This document shows positions 54,987 to 63,536 of a stretch of DNA of 64,000 nt, in pieces. The stretch is taken from assembly GCA_949294335.1 (NCBI GenBank), contig CASFGO010000021.1:43833-107832 (forward strand). Reading direction: 5' to 3'. The first letter of the stretch is position 1, and every line of letters starts with the position of its first letter. The DNA comes from an uncultured bacterium (GTDB taxonomy: Bacteria > Cyanobacteriota > Vampirovibrionia > Gastranaerophilales > Gastranaerophilaceae). The notes under the pieces were generated by a model. That model was not told where the DNA came from. It saw only the letters and a list, made by a program, of their open reading frames with translations, and did not search any database. A program made the translations under genes and the position numbers.

Positions 54987-55487
54987 ATGGCAAAAGATAG
55001 CAGCTTTGATGTCGTATCAGAATTTGATAGACAAGAACTTTTAAACGCAGTTGACCAAGTAAAAAGAGATTTACAATCAAGATTTGATTTAAAAAATTCT
55101 AACTCAGATATTGAATTAGAAGCAGACAAAACAATCACTATTACAACTAGTGATGATATGAAATTAAGAAACATTTATGATATTCTTCAAACCAAATTAG
55201 TTAAAAGAGGTTTGAGTATAAGAATATTAGATGCTCAACCAGTAGAAAATGCTCTAGGTGGTAATGTAAGACAAGTTTATAAACTAAGAAAAGGCTTAAC
55301 ACAAGAATTAGCTAAAAAAATTGTTGCAGATATAAAAGATTCTAAACTAAAAGTTCAAGCCTCAATTCAAGGCGACCAAGTAAGAGTAACAGGTAAAAGC
55401 AAAGACGACCTACAGGAAGTTATTAAACTATTAAGAGGAAATGAAGAAAAATATGATTATCCTCTACAGTTTACAAACTACAGATAA
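54987..55487 (+). CDS. YajQ-family cyclic-di-GMP / nucleotide-binding protein
   Basis: The 166-residue protein matches YajQ: 'DSSFDVVSEFDRQELLNAVD', 'VKRDLQSRFDLKNSNSDIEL', 'KLRNIYDILQTKLVKRG' and the C-terminal 'QVRVTGKSKDDLQEVI'. Family members have a duplicated ferredoxin-like fold and bind c-di-GMP or nucleic acids. Its presence alongside a diguanylate cyclase fits c-di-GMP signalling. A clear ATAAGGAG site precedes the ATG. Confidence 0.93.
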   Translation: MAKDSSFDVVSEFDRQELLNAVDQVKRDLQSRFDLKNSNSDIELEADKTITITTSDDMKLRNIYDILQTKLVKRGLSIRILDAQPVENALGGNVRQVYKLRKGLTQELAKKIVADIKDSKLKVQASIQGDQVRVTGKSKDDLQEVIKLLRGNEEKYDYPLQFTNYR

Positions 55488-55506
55488 ATAAATCTATTTA
55501 TAACAG

Positions 55507-55533
55507 AACCGGCAGATGATTCATCTGCCGGTT
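55507..55533. terminator. Terminator after the YajQ gene
   Basis: AACCGGCAGAT (55507-55517) and ATCTGCCGGTT (55523-55533) form an 11-bp GC-rich stem with a 5-nt loop, followed by TTAAGG. It lies between convergent genes and may serve both. Confidence 0.85.
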
Positions 55534-55562
55534 TAAGGTTAAATTAACTTTTATAGGATTGA

Positions 55563-56366
55563 TTAATAACTTGTTGATTCTTCCAATTCAGCCTTAGCAC
55601 CATCTCTAGTCATGCTTCTCCAGATTCGAGCCCAGAAGCCATATTGTTGAGCATCACCTGTCATATATGAGATTGCTTCTTTTGCTGAAGGTTGCTTGCT
55701 ACCAAACCAAGATTCAAACATTGTCGAGAATTCACCTGAACCATGAGCCTCAATATCTGCAACTAAATTTGATCCATTTACTTGTTGATAATTAGCTGCT
55801 AATTGATTTTTGAACGACTTAAGTTTATTACTTATTCTATTACCATTATCATCATATTCTTCACCAACTGCTGCTTCATATGTATCACATAATTGTTTAT
55901 ATAAATCACATGCTGCACGCATATTATTATCTTGAATATATGTTTTTAATCTTACAAGACTTTCATTCAAATCAATACCTGTTGCTGCTAGAACACTTCT
56001 GTTACCTCTTTGATCGAATGCAAACTGTGTTTGTCTATTATCATTGTTTGTATATATATCATACATTCCATTATTTAATATTTTCATATTATCAACATAT
56101 TTGTTGATATATTCCTCATCAGCGTACCATCCCATCATAGGCATTCCCATACCCATGCCAGGCATCATACCCATTCCACCCATCATTGGCATTCCCATAC
56201 CAGTCATTGATGGTGCTGTTCCCATTGGAGCATTGTATGGTGATCCAAATATTGAAAATTCAGATTCAAAATAGCGACTTGGCATTGGTCTATTTAAGAA
56301 TTGAAATTGTCCCTGCGCATCCATATTTGGATTTGCCTTAGGAATTGTTAATGTTTGATCTGACAT
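55563..56366 (-). CDS. Unknown protein with Met/Gly-rich repeat
   Basis: The 267-residue protein has a Met/Gly/Pro-rich stretch at about residues 48-79 (units such as 'MGMPMMGGMGMM'), flanked by a hydrophilic N-terminus and a mostly helical C-terminal half ('LNESLVRLKTYIQDNNM'). There is no signal peptide. Methionine-rich segments can bind copper(I) or form flexible, phase-separating regions; neither can be shown here. The start has ACTAGGAGGTTTG upstream, a strong ribosome-binding site. The gene is divergent from the 56569 gene. Confidence 0.7.
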   Translation of the reverse strand: MSDQTLTIPKANPNMDAQGQFQFLNRPMPSRYFESEFSIFGSPYNAPMGTAPSMTGMGMPMMGGMGMMPGMGMGMPMMGWYADEEYINKYVDNMKILNNGMYDIYTNNDNRQTQFAFDQRGNRSVLAATGIDLNESLVRLKTYIQDNNMRAACDLYKQLCDTYEAAVGEEYDDNGNRISNKLKSFKNQLAANYQQVNGSNLVADIEAHGSGEFSTMFESWFGSKQPSAKEAISYMTGDAQQYGFWARIWRSMTRDGAKAELEESTSY

Positions 56367-56568
56367 ACAAACCTCCTAGTATAACCTAACCTTTAAATTA
56401 TTAACTTAACCTTTACTCTTATATAAAGTATTTATTTTATTTAGAATTGACTTATTTTATTTATTTAGTTTACAAAAGTTAACAAAATAGCAAACTTTAT
56501 AAAAAAAATGGTTTATTAAAATATCACTGGTGATATTAAGTGTAGGTTAATAACAAGGAGGATACCTA
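56367..56568. promoter_or_regulatory. Divergent promoter region with perfect palindrome
   Basis: The 202-nt gap holds AATATCAC-TG-GTGATATT (56520-56537), a perfect 8-bp-arm palindrome just upstream of the AAGGAGG ribosome-binding site of the 56569 gene. Two copies of TAACCTTTA-like sequence (around 56388 and 56405) lie near the minus-strand gene, and TTTACAAAAGTTAACA (56469-56484) recurs at 63440-63455. Confidence 0.4.
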
Positions 56569-56958
56569 ATGGTTAGAAGCGTAAGCGGTATGCCTTTCAA
56601 TGCAATGCAAAATGCAAAGGCAGTGACATCGCGTAATGTAACTGGAACTTATTTTAAAGGTGGGGAAAAAATAGCAGCAAAAGCAAAGGATGCTACAAAA
56701 ATCGGTTATTGGAGAGCAGCATTTTCAAGATTAACAAACGAACAAATCAAGAATGTAAATGAAACAGGAAAATTAAATGGAAATGTAAAATTCCGTTCAA
56801 ATGGACAAGGTGGATATGTAATAGTTCCTAATATTATGAATGTATCAGTTGGAACAAAAACACTTCCTGCAGGTTTTGAACTTAAGAAAAATTTCTTAGG
56901 CTTTACTTGTGTTGTTCCTAAAGATTCTGAAAGTATTTTCTTAAAAAAGAATAAATAG
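56569..56958 (+). CDS. Small unknown protein with 'YFKGG' motif
   Basis: The 129-residue protein is not recognised. It has a Ser/Asn/Ala-rich basic N-terminus with TYFKGGEK at about residues 27-34, then a compact region of mixed beta-like composition ('GGYVIVPNIMNVSVGTKTLP'). No signal peptide or membrane segment. It has a strong ribosome-binding site (AAGGAGG) and a bidirectional terminator, so it is a single-gene unit. The FKG element is echoed in other proteins of this window. Confidence 0.7.
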   Translation: MVRSVSGMPFNAMQNAKAVTSRNVTGTYFKGGEKIAAKAKDATKIGYWRAAFSRLTNEQIKNVNETGKLNGNVKFRSNGQGGYVIVPNIMNVSVGTKTLPAGFELKKNFLGFTCVVPKDSESIFLKKNK

Positions 56959-56960
56959 TC

Positions 56961-56988
56961 TTAAGGGTTACCTTGAGGTAACCCTTAA
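56961..56988. terminator. Bidirectional terminator between the 56569 gene and clpB
   Basis: TTAAGGGTTACC (56961-56972) and GGTAACCCTTAA (56977-56988) form a perfect 12-bp stem with loop TTGA. It lies just past the stop of the 56569 gene and of clpB, which converge on it. Confidence 0.85.
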
Positions 56989-56992
56989 ATAA

Positions 56993-59605
56993 TTATTTCT
57001 TAGAAAATACGATTTCGTCATCATTTACATCAACATATACAGTGTCACCATCGACAAACTTGCGAGAAAGAATATCTTTTGACAATGGATTTTCTACAAG
57101 TTGTCTAATAACACGTTTCAATGGTCTTGCACCATATATTGGATTGAACCCTCTTGTTGCAAGCAAGTCTTTCGCATCTTCTGATATCTCAATTGAGATA
57201 TCTTTTTCTTTTAATAAGTTTTTAAGATATTCCATTTGGATATCAACTATTTGAGATAATTGAGATAAAGTTAATGACTTGAAGAAAATAGTTTCATCAA
57301 TTCTGTTCAAGAATTCAGGTTTGAATCTATCTCTTAATACAGCCATAACTTTTTCTTTTGTTTCATCAAAATTACTTGCTGCATCTAAAGTAGCATTCAA
57401 AGAATCTTCAAGAATAATATCACTACCAATATTACTTGTCATAATGATAACAGTATTTTTAAAATCAACTGTTCTGCCTTTAGCATCTGTCAATCTACCA
57501 TCATCAAATATTTGAAGCATTATATTGAAAACATCAGGATGAGCTTTTTCAATTTCATCAAATAAAACAACAGAATAAGGTTTGCGTCTAACAGCTTCTG
57601 TTAATTGTCCGCCTTCTTCATATCCAACATATCCTGGAGGTGCACCAACCAATCTTGCTACATTATGTTTTTCCATATATTCACTCATATCAATACGAAT
57701 GATAGCGTCTTCATCATTAAACATAAATTCAGCAAGAGATTTTGCAAGTTCAGTTTTACCAACCCCAGTTGGTCCTAAGAATAAAAATGTACCAATTGGT
57801 CGTTTAGGATCTTTTAAACCTGAACGAGCACGTCTTATAGAATCTGAAACTATTTCAACTGCTTCATCTTGACCTATTAATCTCTTATGTAAGAAATCTT
57901 CCATTCTTAGAAGTTTTTCCATTTCGCTTTCAACAAGCTTGTTAACAGGAATACCTGTCCATTTACTTACAACTTCTGCAATATCATCATCATCTACTTC
58001 TTCTTTAAGTAAACAATGATCTTTTTTAGGACAAGATTCTTTATGTTGAATTGCATCTAATTCTTTTTCTAATCGTAAAAGTTTACCATATTTTAATTCT
58101 GCAGCAGTTTGTAAATCAGTATTTCTTTCTGCTTCTGCAATTTGTGTCTTAACTTGATTTATTTCATCTTTTATTGCAGCTTCACCTGTAATAGATGCTT
58201 TTTCAAGTTCCCACTGAGATTTTAAAGTATCAACTTTTGAAGATAATTCATTAATTTCCTTAGTTAATTTATCAATTTTTTCTAAAGATTCTTGGCTATC
58301 TTCTTTTTTCAATGCTTCTCTTTCTATCTCAAGCTGCATTTTTTGTCTTAACATCATATCTATTTCTTCAGGCATTGAATCAATTTCAATTCTTAAAGAT
58401 GATGCAGCTTCATCAATCAAATCAATAGCTTTATCTGGTAAAAATCTATCTGTAATATATCTATCAGATAATTTAGCAGCTTGAACCAAAGCACTATCTA
58501 AGATTCTTACCCCATGGTGTACTTCATATTTTTCTTTCAAACCTCTTAAAATACTAATAGTATCTTCAACAGAAGGTTCTTCAAGTAAAATTGGTTGAAA
58601 ACGACGTTCAAACGCAGGATCTTTTTCAATATACTTACGATATTCATTTAAAGTTGTAGCACCAATTGTTCTCAAAACTCCTCTTGCTAACATTGGCTTT
58701 AATAAATTACCTGCATCCATAGCTCCATCAGTAGCACCCGCACCAATTATTGTATGGATTTCATCAATAAATAATACAATTTCTCCATTTGAATCTTCTA
58801 CTTGTTTTAATACAGCTTTCAAACGTTCTTCAAACTCACCTCTAAATTTTGCCCCTGCAACTAATGCACCTAAATCCAACGCACATAATTTAACTTTTTT
58901 CAAAGATTCAGGAACATCTCCTCTTATAATACGTTGAGCCAAACCTTCTGCAACAGCTGTTTTACCAACACCAGGTTCACCTATTAACACAGGATTATTT
59001 TTTGTTCTTCTGTTTAAGACCTGTATGATACGTCTTATTTCTTCATCACGACCTATAACAGGATCTAGCTTACCTTTTCTTGCAAGCTCTGTTAAATCTG
59101 TTGAATATTTTTCAAGAGCTTTCATATTTTCATCGGCATTTTTATTATCCACAGTTTTTTTACCTCTAATCTTTTTCATTACGTTTAAAACACTATTTGT
59201 TGATACTCTATTTTTCAATAATAATTCCTGAATTGCAGAGTTATCTAATTTAGTCATTGCAAGAAGAATCATCTCAATTCCAACAAATTCATCCTTAAAT
59301 TCAACAGATGTATCTTGCGCGATAGATAATAATTTTTCACTATCTGGTGCTAAGAAAATTTGTTGAGTATTTGATATCTCTGAGATTGTAGGGAAAGATT
59401 TTACCCTTGCAACCACTGCATTTATAAATTCTTGGTTTAAAAGTTTAAGTTCAGTAAGGTAATCACGAATGATTCCTTTATCCTCAATCATTGCAAGCAT
59501 AATATGTTCAGGTTGAATTTGGGGATTTTTATATTCATTCATCTTTACACCTGATGCATATAAAATTTCTTGCGAGTAATTTGTAAATTTTTCAAAATTA
59601 ATCAT
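56993..59605 (-). CDS. clpB: ClpB-type AAA+ disaggregase
   Basis: The 870-residue protein has the ClpB order: an N-terminal Clp repeat domain (1-150), first AAA+ domain (Walker A '[17 protein letters not shown]'), a long coiled-coil M domain (about 400-540, rich in Lys/Glu) and second AAA+ domain (Walker A '[17 protein letters not shown]', then '[15 protein letters not shown]'). The coiled coil distinguishes it from ClpA/ClpC. It works with Hsp70 to resolve aggregates. After the M domain there is a cysteine pair, CPKKDHC, uncommon in ClpB. No CIRCE element is seen upstream. Confidence 0.93.
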   Translation of the reverse strand: MINFEKFTNYSQEILYASGVKMNEYKNPQIQPEHIMLAMIEDKGIIRDYLTELKLLNQEFINAVVARVKSFPTISEISNTQQIFLAPDSEKLLSIAQDTSVEFKDEFVGIEMILLAMTKLDNSAIQELLLKNRVSTNSVLNVMKKIRGKKTVDNKNADENMKALEKYSTDLTELARKGKLDPVIGRDEEIRRIIQVLNRRTKNNPVLIGEPGVGKTAVAEGLAQRIIRGDVPESLKKVKLCALDLGALVAGAKFRGEFEERLKAVLKQVEDSNGEIVLFIDEIHTIIGAGATDGAMDAGNLLKPMLARGVLRTIGATTLNEYRKYIEKDPAFERRFQPILLEEPSVEDTISILRGLKEKYEVHHGVRILDSALVQAAKLSDRYITDRFLPDKAIDLIDEAASSLRIEIDSMPEEIDMMLRQKMQLEIEREALKKEDSQESLEKIDKLTKEINELSSKVDTLKSQWELEKASITGEAAIKDEINQVKTQIAEAERNTDLQTAAELKYGKLLRLEKELDAIQHKESCPKKDHCLLKEEVDDDDIAEVVSKWTGIPVNKLVESEMEKLLRMEDFLHKRLIGQDEAVEIVSDSIRRARSGLKDPKRPIGTFLFLGPTGVGKTELAKSLAEFMFNDEDAIIRIDMSEYMEKHNVARLVGAPPGYVGYEEGGQLTEAVRRKPYSVVLFDEIEKAHPDVFNIMLQIFDDGRLTDAKGRTVDFKNTVIIMTSNIGSDIILEDSLNATLDAASNFDETKEKVMAVLRDRFKPEFLNRIDETIFFKSLTLSQLSQIVDIQMEYLKNLLKEKDISIEISEDAKDLLATRGFNPIYGARPLKRVIRQLVENPLSKDILSRKFVDGDTVYVDVNDDEIVFSKK

Positions 59606-59637
59606 ATCTTTGCTCCATTCACACTATACATATTAAT

Positions 59638-59667
59638 TTAATTTTTGTAAATATTAACAAAAATTAA
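59638..59667. promoter_or_regulatory. Inverted repeat upstream of clpB
   Basis: TTAATTTTTGT (59638-59648) and ACAAAAATTAA (59657-59667), an 11-bp repeat with 8-nt spacer, lie 33-62 nt upstream of the clpB start on the minus strand. It is not a CIRCE element; it could be a regulator site or be accidental in AT-rich DNA. Confidence 0.3.
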
Positions 59668-59784
59668 TGTTTAATTAATAATTAGCAATTAAAATTTTTA
59701 GGAGTTTTATACTAAAAGTAATTCAATGGTATTGCTAAAAAAACTTCTTATGATATTATGGATGAGAAGTGATAAGGAATATTT

Positions 59785-59847
59785 ATGAGTAAATTTTACC
59801 TAACAACTGAACATCGTCATCATCATATAATCCCGAAGGGACTATAA
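59785..59847 (+). CDS. Short histidine-rich open reading frame (possible leader peptide)
   Basis: A 20-codon frame (MSKFYLTTEHRHHHIIPKGL) has a plausible AAGGAAT ribosome-binding site. Four of five consecutive residues near its centre are His. It overlaps the first arm of a hairpin: CCCGAAGGG (59832-59840) pairs with CCCTTCGGG (59882-59890), 41 nt apart. This layout resembles attenuation leaders such as that of the histidine operon, but no U-rich tail follows and the next gene is not a histidine gene. Role uncertain; it may be chance. Confidence 0.3.
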   Translation: MSKFYLTTEHRHHHIIPKGL

Positions 59848-59935
59848 GATTTTGATGTGATTCAGTTTCTTGTAAAGTAGCCCCTTCGGGAAAATTGATT
59901 GAAGGTTAGCTAGTTTACATAGGAGATTATAATAA

Positions 59936-61288
59936 ATGTCACTTTTAATAAATGCAATTTCAGCAGTTGGAAATAATAGTAGTGTGTATCCTTTAATCGT
60001 AAGAGATTGTGGAATTGAAGGACCTGTTAAAATAGTTCAAAACTATAACCAAACAGCAAAAGATTCCAAAAGAATGGCTATGCATTGCGCCAGAGAAAAA
60101 ACAATTGATGAATATGCTACATCTGCTGTTTGGATTGGAGGAGTTCCTTTAGTTGAAACCATTGCAAATAAAATTATTAAGAAAAAAACAGGTCTTAATG
60201 GTAATGTTAATCTTAAATTATTAGAAAAAACTAAAGACGGCAAAGGATATAAAAACGCTCAAAATATTGAAGCAAATATTAAAAAATTTGCAAAATTAGC
60301 ACCTGAAGCTGTTAAAGATTTAATTAATGTACGAAACAATGCAGATAAATATAAAAAGATTTCTAATAAAAAATATTCAGTAGCTTTAATATTACCAATG
60401 ATAGTAATGGGATATGTTATCCCTAAATCAAACTTTGCATTAACTAACTATTTAATAGAGAAAGATATTAAGAACGGAAAACTTAAATCAAAAGGATTAC
60501 AAAAAGAAGTCAAAGCAATACCAACTAAAAAACCAGAGAGCAAAAACTTTAAATCATTGAATTCATTTAAACAACAACAAAACGTAAGCTTTAAAGGTTT
60601 AGGTTCAACAATTGCTACACTTAGCCACACTGATAAAATGGCAATTACAGATGGCGGATTAGCAGTTGGAAGAGTTGGAACAGCAAGAGGACGCAATGAA
60701 AAAATAGAAACAGGCTTCCGTTCATTAGGCATGCTTGTTCTAAACTTTGTTACCCCTAAATACATTGAAAAAGGACTTGATAAAGCGACAAAAGCAATTT
60801 TTGGAATTGATACAGCACTTGATCCTAAAATAATGGCTGATAAAAAATTCCTAGTAAAAGTTAAAAATAATACACTTAAGCTTCCAAATAAAGAGGAAGA
60901 AGTACTAGATTTTATTGACAGCAATCCAAAATCAATACTTGCAAAATACGCAAAGAAAAATAAAATTGTAAAATTCCTTGATAATGGAGTTAGAGATCCA
61001 AGAGAATTTGTTGATACAAAAAAATTATTCTCATTATCTGAAACAATGAAAGATTTTGCATCTCAAGCACCAAAAGACAAAAAAGGAATAATTAAATATG
61101 CAAATAAAGCAATTAAAGCAAAATCATTTAACATCGCAGCAAATGTTGCAATAAGTAGCGTATTATTAGCAGTAGCATTACCGCAAGCACAATTTGCCTT
61201 GAGAAAAATAATATCAGGGACAAACGTAGACCCTGGCTTAATCGCAACAAACAAGCAAGAACAAAAGAAACTTAATAAAAATGCTTAA
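59936..61288 (+). CDS. Unknown protein with internal duplication and 'VSFKG' motif
   Basis: The 450-residue protein has membrane-like segments at about 147-170 and 405-430. The two have similar endings ('LPMIVMGYVIPKSNFALTNY' versus 'LLAVALPQAQFALRKII'), suggesting an internal duplication. A Lys-rich middle includes QQNVSFKG (214-221), the same FKG element seen elsewhere. No signal peptide and no recognised domain. It follows the His-rich short frame by 88 nt; AGGAG precedes the ATG. A terminator overlaps its stop codon. Confidence 0.75.
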   Translation: MSLLINAISAVGNNSSVYPLIVRDCGIEGPVKIVQNYNQTAKDSKRMAMHCAREKTIDEYATSAVWIGGVPLVETIANKIIKKKTGLNGNVNLKLLEKTKDGKGYKNAQNIEANIKKFAKLAPEAVKDLINVRNNADKYKKISNKKYSVALILPMIVMGYVIPKSNFALTNYLIEKDIKNGKLKSKGLQKEVKAIPTKKPESKNFKSLNSFKQQQNVSFKGLGSTIATLSHTDKMAITDGGLAVGRVGTARGRNEKIETGFRSLGMLVLNFVTPKYIEKGLDKATKAIFGIDTALDPKIMADKKFLVKVKNNTLKLPNKEEEVLDFIDSNPKSILAKYAKKNKIVKFLDNGVRDPREFVDTKKLFSLSETMKDFASQAPKDKKGIIKYANKAIKAKSFNIAANVAISSVLLAVALPQAQFALRKIISGTNVDPGLIATNKQEQKKLNKNA

Positions 61289-61306
61289 TTCTAAATTAAG
61301 CATTTT
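61278..61306. terminator. Terminator overlapping the stop of the 59936 gene
   Basis: AAAATGCTTAATT (61278-61290) and AATTAAGCATTTT (61294-61306) form a perfect 13-bp stem with a 3-nt loop and T runs on both strands. It also faces the minus-strand TPR-like gene ending at 61314. Confidence 0.9.
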
Positions 61307-61313
61307 TATAATC

Positions 61314-61793
61314 TTATTCTTCTTCTTCTTCTCCCTCACCCTCAGTTTTAGGTTTGTTTAAATTTGAAAATTGAGATACATCAACTCCCATATCTTTTAA
61401 CGCTTGATAAGATTTAGGTCCTAATGCCGTATTCCCAAAATTTTCTAATACTGTTTGGAAACATTCAACTGCTTCATCGGTCATATCACGCATTTTATAC
61501 ATACACCCAACTTTATAATATAAAGGTGCTAATGCAGGATCAGGTTCTAATAGCATTTGATTATCAAGCTTTATTTTTATTCCAACAAGATCAGAATTAT
61601 CTTGAGGAGATAAAAGAGCTCCACCATATATTTTCTTTGTCAACGAATCAACCTGAGAAGCCATAGCCTCAATGGTCTCAGGTTCCATTTTTACTTGAGA
61701 TGACTTCTTTGCAGATACATTAGTATCAACACTAACCAATGTAATTAGTGTCAAAATAATTATTACCCCTGCTAAAATCTTCTTTAAATCCAT
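61314..61793 (-). CDS. Secreted TPR-like protein with acidic tail
   Basis: The 159-residue protein has a hydrophobic N-terminus (KKILAGVIIILTLITLVSV) that is a likely signal peptide. The middle has a helical-repeat feel, including 'LYYKVGCMYKMRDMTDEAVE'. The C-terminus is strongly acidic (TEGEGEEEEE). A TPR-like periplasmic adaptor is possible. It is divergent from the NagZ-like gene. Confidence 0.7.
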   Translation of the reverse strand: MDLKKILAGVIIILTLITLVSVDTNVSAKKSSQVKMEPETIEAMASQVDSLTKKIYGGALLSPQDNSDLVGIKIKLDNQMLLEPDPALAPLYYKVGCMYKMRDMTDEAVECFQTVLENFGNTALGPKSYQALKDMGVDVSQFSNLNKPKTEGEGEEEEE

Positions 61794-61840
61794 AAATATA
61801 TTATACTATAAAAAATTGTTTTATTGAGTAGAATAAATAT

Positions 61841-62797
61841 ATGGATAGAAAAAAAATATACCAAATGTTTATACTTGGAACAGGAGAGTTAGAAAACCCT
61901 TTAGAACAAGGTTTAGGGGGAGTTATACTGTTTTCTAAAGATATAACATCAAAAGAAAATCTTATTAATTTAATAAATGAAATTAAAATAAAATCTAATA
62001 TTCCACCATTTATATCTATCGATCAAGAAGGCGGAAGAGTCGAAAGAACCGAATACATCACCCCTAAAAGACTTTCAGCAATGTATGCTTTTGAAAAAGG
62101 AGAAAATTTTCTAAAAAAACAAACAACAGGCATGGCTAAAGAATTAGAAGAATATGGATTTAATTTAAATTTTGCACCTTGTGCAGATGTTAACACAAAT
62201 CCTAATAACCCAATTATTGGAGAACGAGCATTTTCAAATAATCCAGATGATGTAATAAAAGGAGTCAAAATTGTTTCTGATATATACAAAGAACATGGAA
62301 TAATTCCATGTATAAAACATTTTCCTGGTCATGGTGATGCAAATGCTGATAGCCACAAAACACTTCCTGAAATAAATCTATCAATGGAAGAAATGGAAAA
62401 ATACCATATAAAACCATTCAAAAAAAGTATTGAGCATGGAATCGATATGATTATGGCGGCCCATCTTCACTGTACATGCTTCGACAATGAAATAATTCCA
62501 ACCTCACTAAGTAAAAATGCTCTTTCATATCTACGAAATAATCTCAACTTCAAAGGTATTATTATTTCAGATGACATGGTAATGAAAGGAATCCAATATG
62601 AAGCAGGTGAAGCATGTATAAGAGGTATTTATGCAGGATTAAACATGTTTATATATAGAGAAGCAAACGATATAGGCTTGGGGGCAATTGAATCCGTAAT
62701 AAAAGAAGCAGAGAAAAATCAAGAATTCATGCAGAAAATAGAAGATTCATACTCTAAAATTATTGCCCTAAAAGAAAAATACGGAATTATTAAATAA
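61841..62797 (+). CDS. nagZ: Glycoside hydrolase family 3, NagZ-like beta-N-acetylglucosaminidase
   Basis: The 318-residue protein carries the GH3 NagZ signature 'KHFPGHGDANADSHKTLPE', with catalytic Asp/His positions, plus 'FISIDQEGGRVERT', 'FAPCADVNTNPNNPIIGERA' and 'GIIISDDMVMKGI'. NagZ removes N-acetylglucosamine from muropeptides in cell-wall recycling. There is no signal peptide, consistent with a cytoplasmic NagZ. No other recycling gene is in the window. Confidence 0.88.
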   Translation: MDRKKIYQMFILGTGELENPLEQGLGGVILFSKDITSKENLINLINEIKIKSNIPPFISIDQEGGRVERTEYITPKRLSAMYAFEKGENFLKKQTTGMAKELEEYGFNLNFAPCADVNTNPNNPIIGERAFSNNPDDVIKGVKIVSDIYKEHGIIPCIKHFPGHGDANADSHKTLPEINLSMEEMEKYHIKPFKKSIEHGIDMIMAAHLHCTCFDNEIIPTSLSKNALSYLRNNLNFKGIIISDDMVMKGIQYEAGEACIRGIYAGLNMFIYREANDIGLGAIESVIKEAEKNQEFMQKIEDSYSKIIALKEKYGIIK

Positions 62798-62842
62798 TTT
62801 AAAAATTTCAGCATGCAGGGTTTAAAGAAAAAAATAAAATGT

Positions 62843-62848
62843 TATAAT
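62843..62848 (+). promoter_or_regulatory. Candidate -10 element for the SprA-type gene
   Basis: TATAAT lies 32 nt upstream of the ATG at 62881. The -35 region is not clear. An AAAGGTAGTG ribosome-binding site follows. Confidence 0.35.
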
Positions 62849-62880
62849 AAAAACACGTTCTTAAAAAGGTAGTGTATTAA

Positions 62881-63294
62881 ATGGTAAAAATTTCAATAAA
62901 ACAACCAATCAACAGCAGTAAAGTTGCTGCAAAAAAAATTGAACAAACAAAACAAAAATTAATTAAAAAAAATTATAATGAGATATATGAACATGAAGCG
63001 GCTCACAAAGCAGCTGCAGGTAGTTTAGGAGGCAGTATACATATAGTAAATAACAGCGCAGGAATTCCTGTTAGTGGTTTTGTACCTATTGCAATGCCAA
63101 ATATGCCTGAAAAACCTACAAAAAATGGGTTACAAAAAACAATAGACCATGCAAAAACTGTTATTAAAGCTGCAATGGCTCCTAAAGATCCATCAAGTGC
63201 AGACTATAGAGTTAAAGCTTCAGCAGAAAAAACTCTTAATAAAGCTGAATCAAAAAAGAAAAATATCTCTAAACAACTTGATTATATGGCATAA
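62881..63294 (+). CDS. Small SprA-related putative metallopeptidase
   Basis: The 137-residue protein contains YEHEAAHKAAAGSLGG with a zinc-binding HEAAH (His38, Glu39, His42), matching the SprA-family consensus 'EHEAAHKAAAG'. The C-terminal half has 'KTIDHAKTVIKAAMAPKDPS', as in family members after the 'VPI' block ('FVPIAMPNMPEKPT'). The family is poorly characterised. This copy is shorter than typical relatives and lacks a signal peptide. Catalysis is inferred from HExxH only. Confidence 0.75.
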   Translation: MVKISIKQPINSSKVAAKKIEQTKQKLIKKNYNEIYEHEAAHKAAAGSLGGSIHIVNNSAGIPVSGFVPIAMPNMPEKPTKNGLQKTIDHAKTVIKAAMAPKDPSSADYRVKASAEKTLNKAESKKKNISKQLDYMA

Positions 63295-63536
63295 TAATCA
63301 TTACAAACAAAAAAATAAGCAAAATAAAAAGCTGCTTGGTGCAGCTAGTATTTCATAATCTTGGGAGGAGATTTGGGGATAGTTGATACAGAGATTATAC
63401 TATATTTGTTTTAATCATGTACCATGCCCAAATCCTTTTTTTACAAAAGTTAACATGATTGTTTAAATTATAATATAAAAAATAAGACTAAGAATAAATC
63501 CTAGTCTTACTTTCAAACATTTTTACGGCAAGAAAT
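63295..63536. other. Intergenic region, no gene seen
   Basis: The 242-nt stretch between the SprA-type stop and the ribbon-helix-helix stop holds a 6-bp hairpin AGCTGC/GCAGCT (63330-63346) and a long-range pair GATTTGGG (63370-63377) with CCCAAATC (63427-63434), the latter followed by a T run. They could be terminators for the SprA-type gene or a small RNA. TTTACAAAAGTTAACA at 63440-63455 repeats 56469-56484. Confidence 0.4.
63483..63509 (-). terminator. Terminator after the ribbon-helix-helix gene
   Basis: TAAGACTA (63483-63490) and TAGTCTTA (63502-63509) form an 8-bp stem, extended by 2 bp after one mismatch. On the minus strand a six-T run follows. It lies 27 nt after the stop of the 63537 gene. 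Confidence 0.8.

Noticed and set aside
59606..59784. CIRCE (HrcA) or other heat-shock operator upstream of clpB
   Set aside because: The TTAGCACTC-N9-GAGTGCTAA pattern is absent; only a weaker AT-rich inverted repeat is present.
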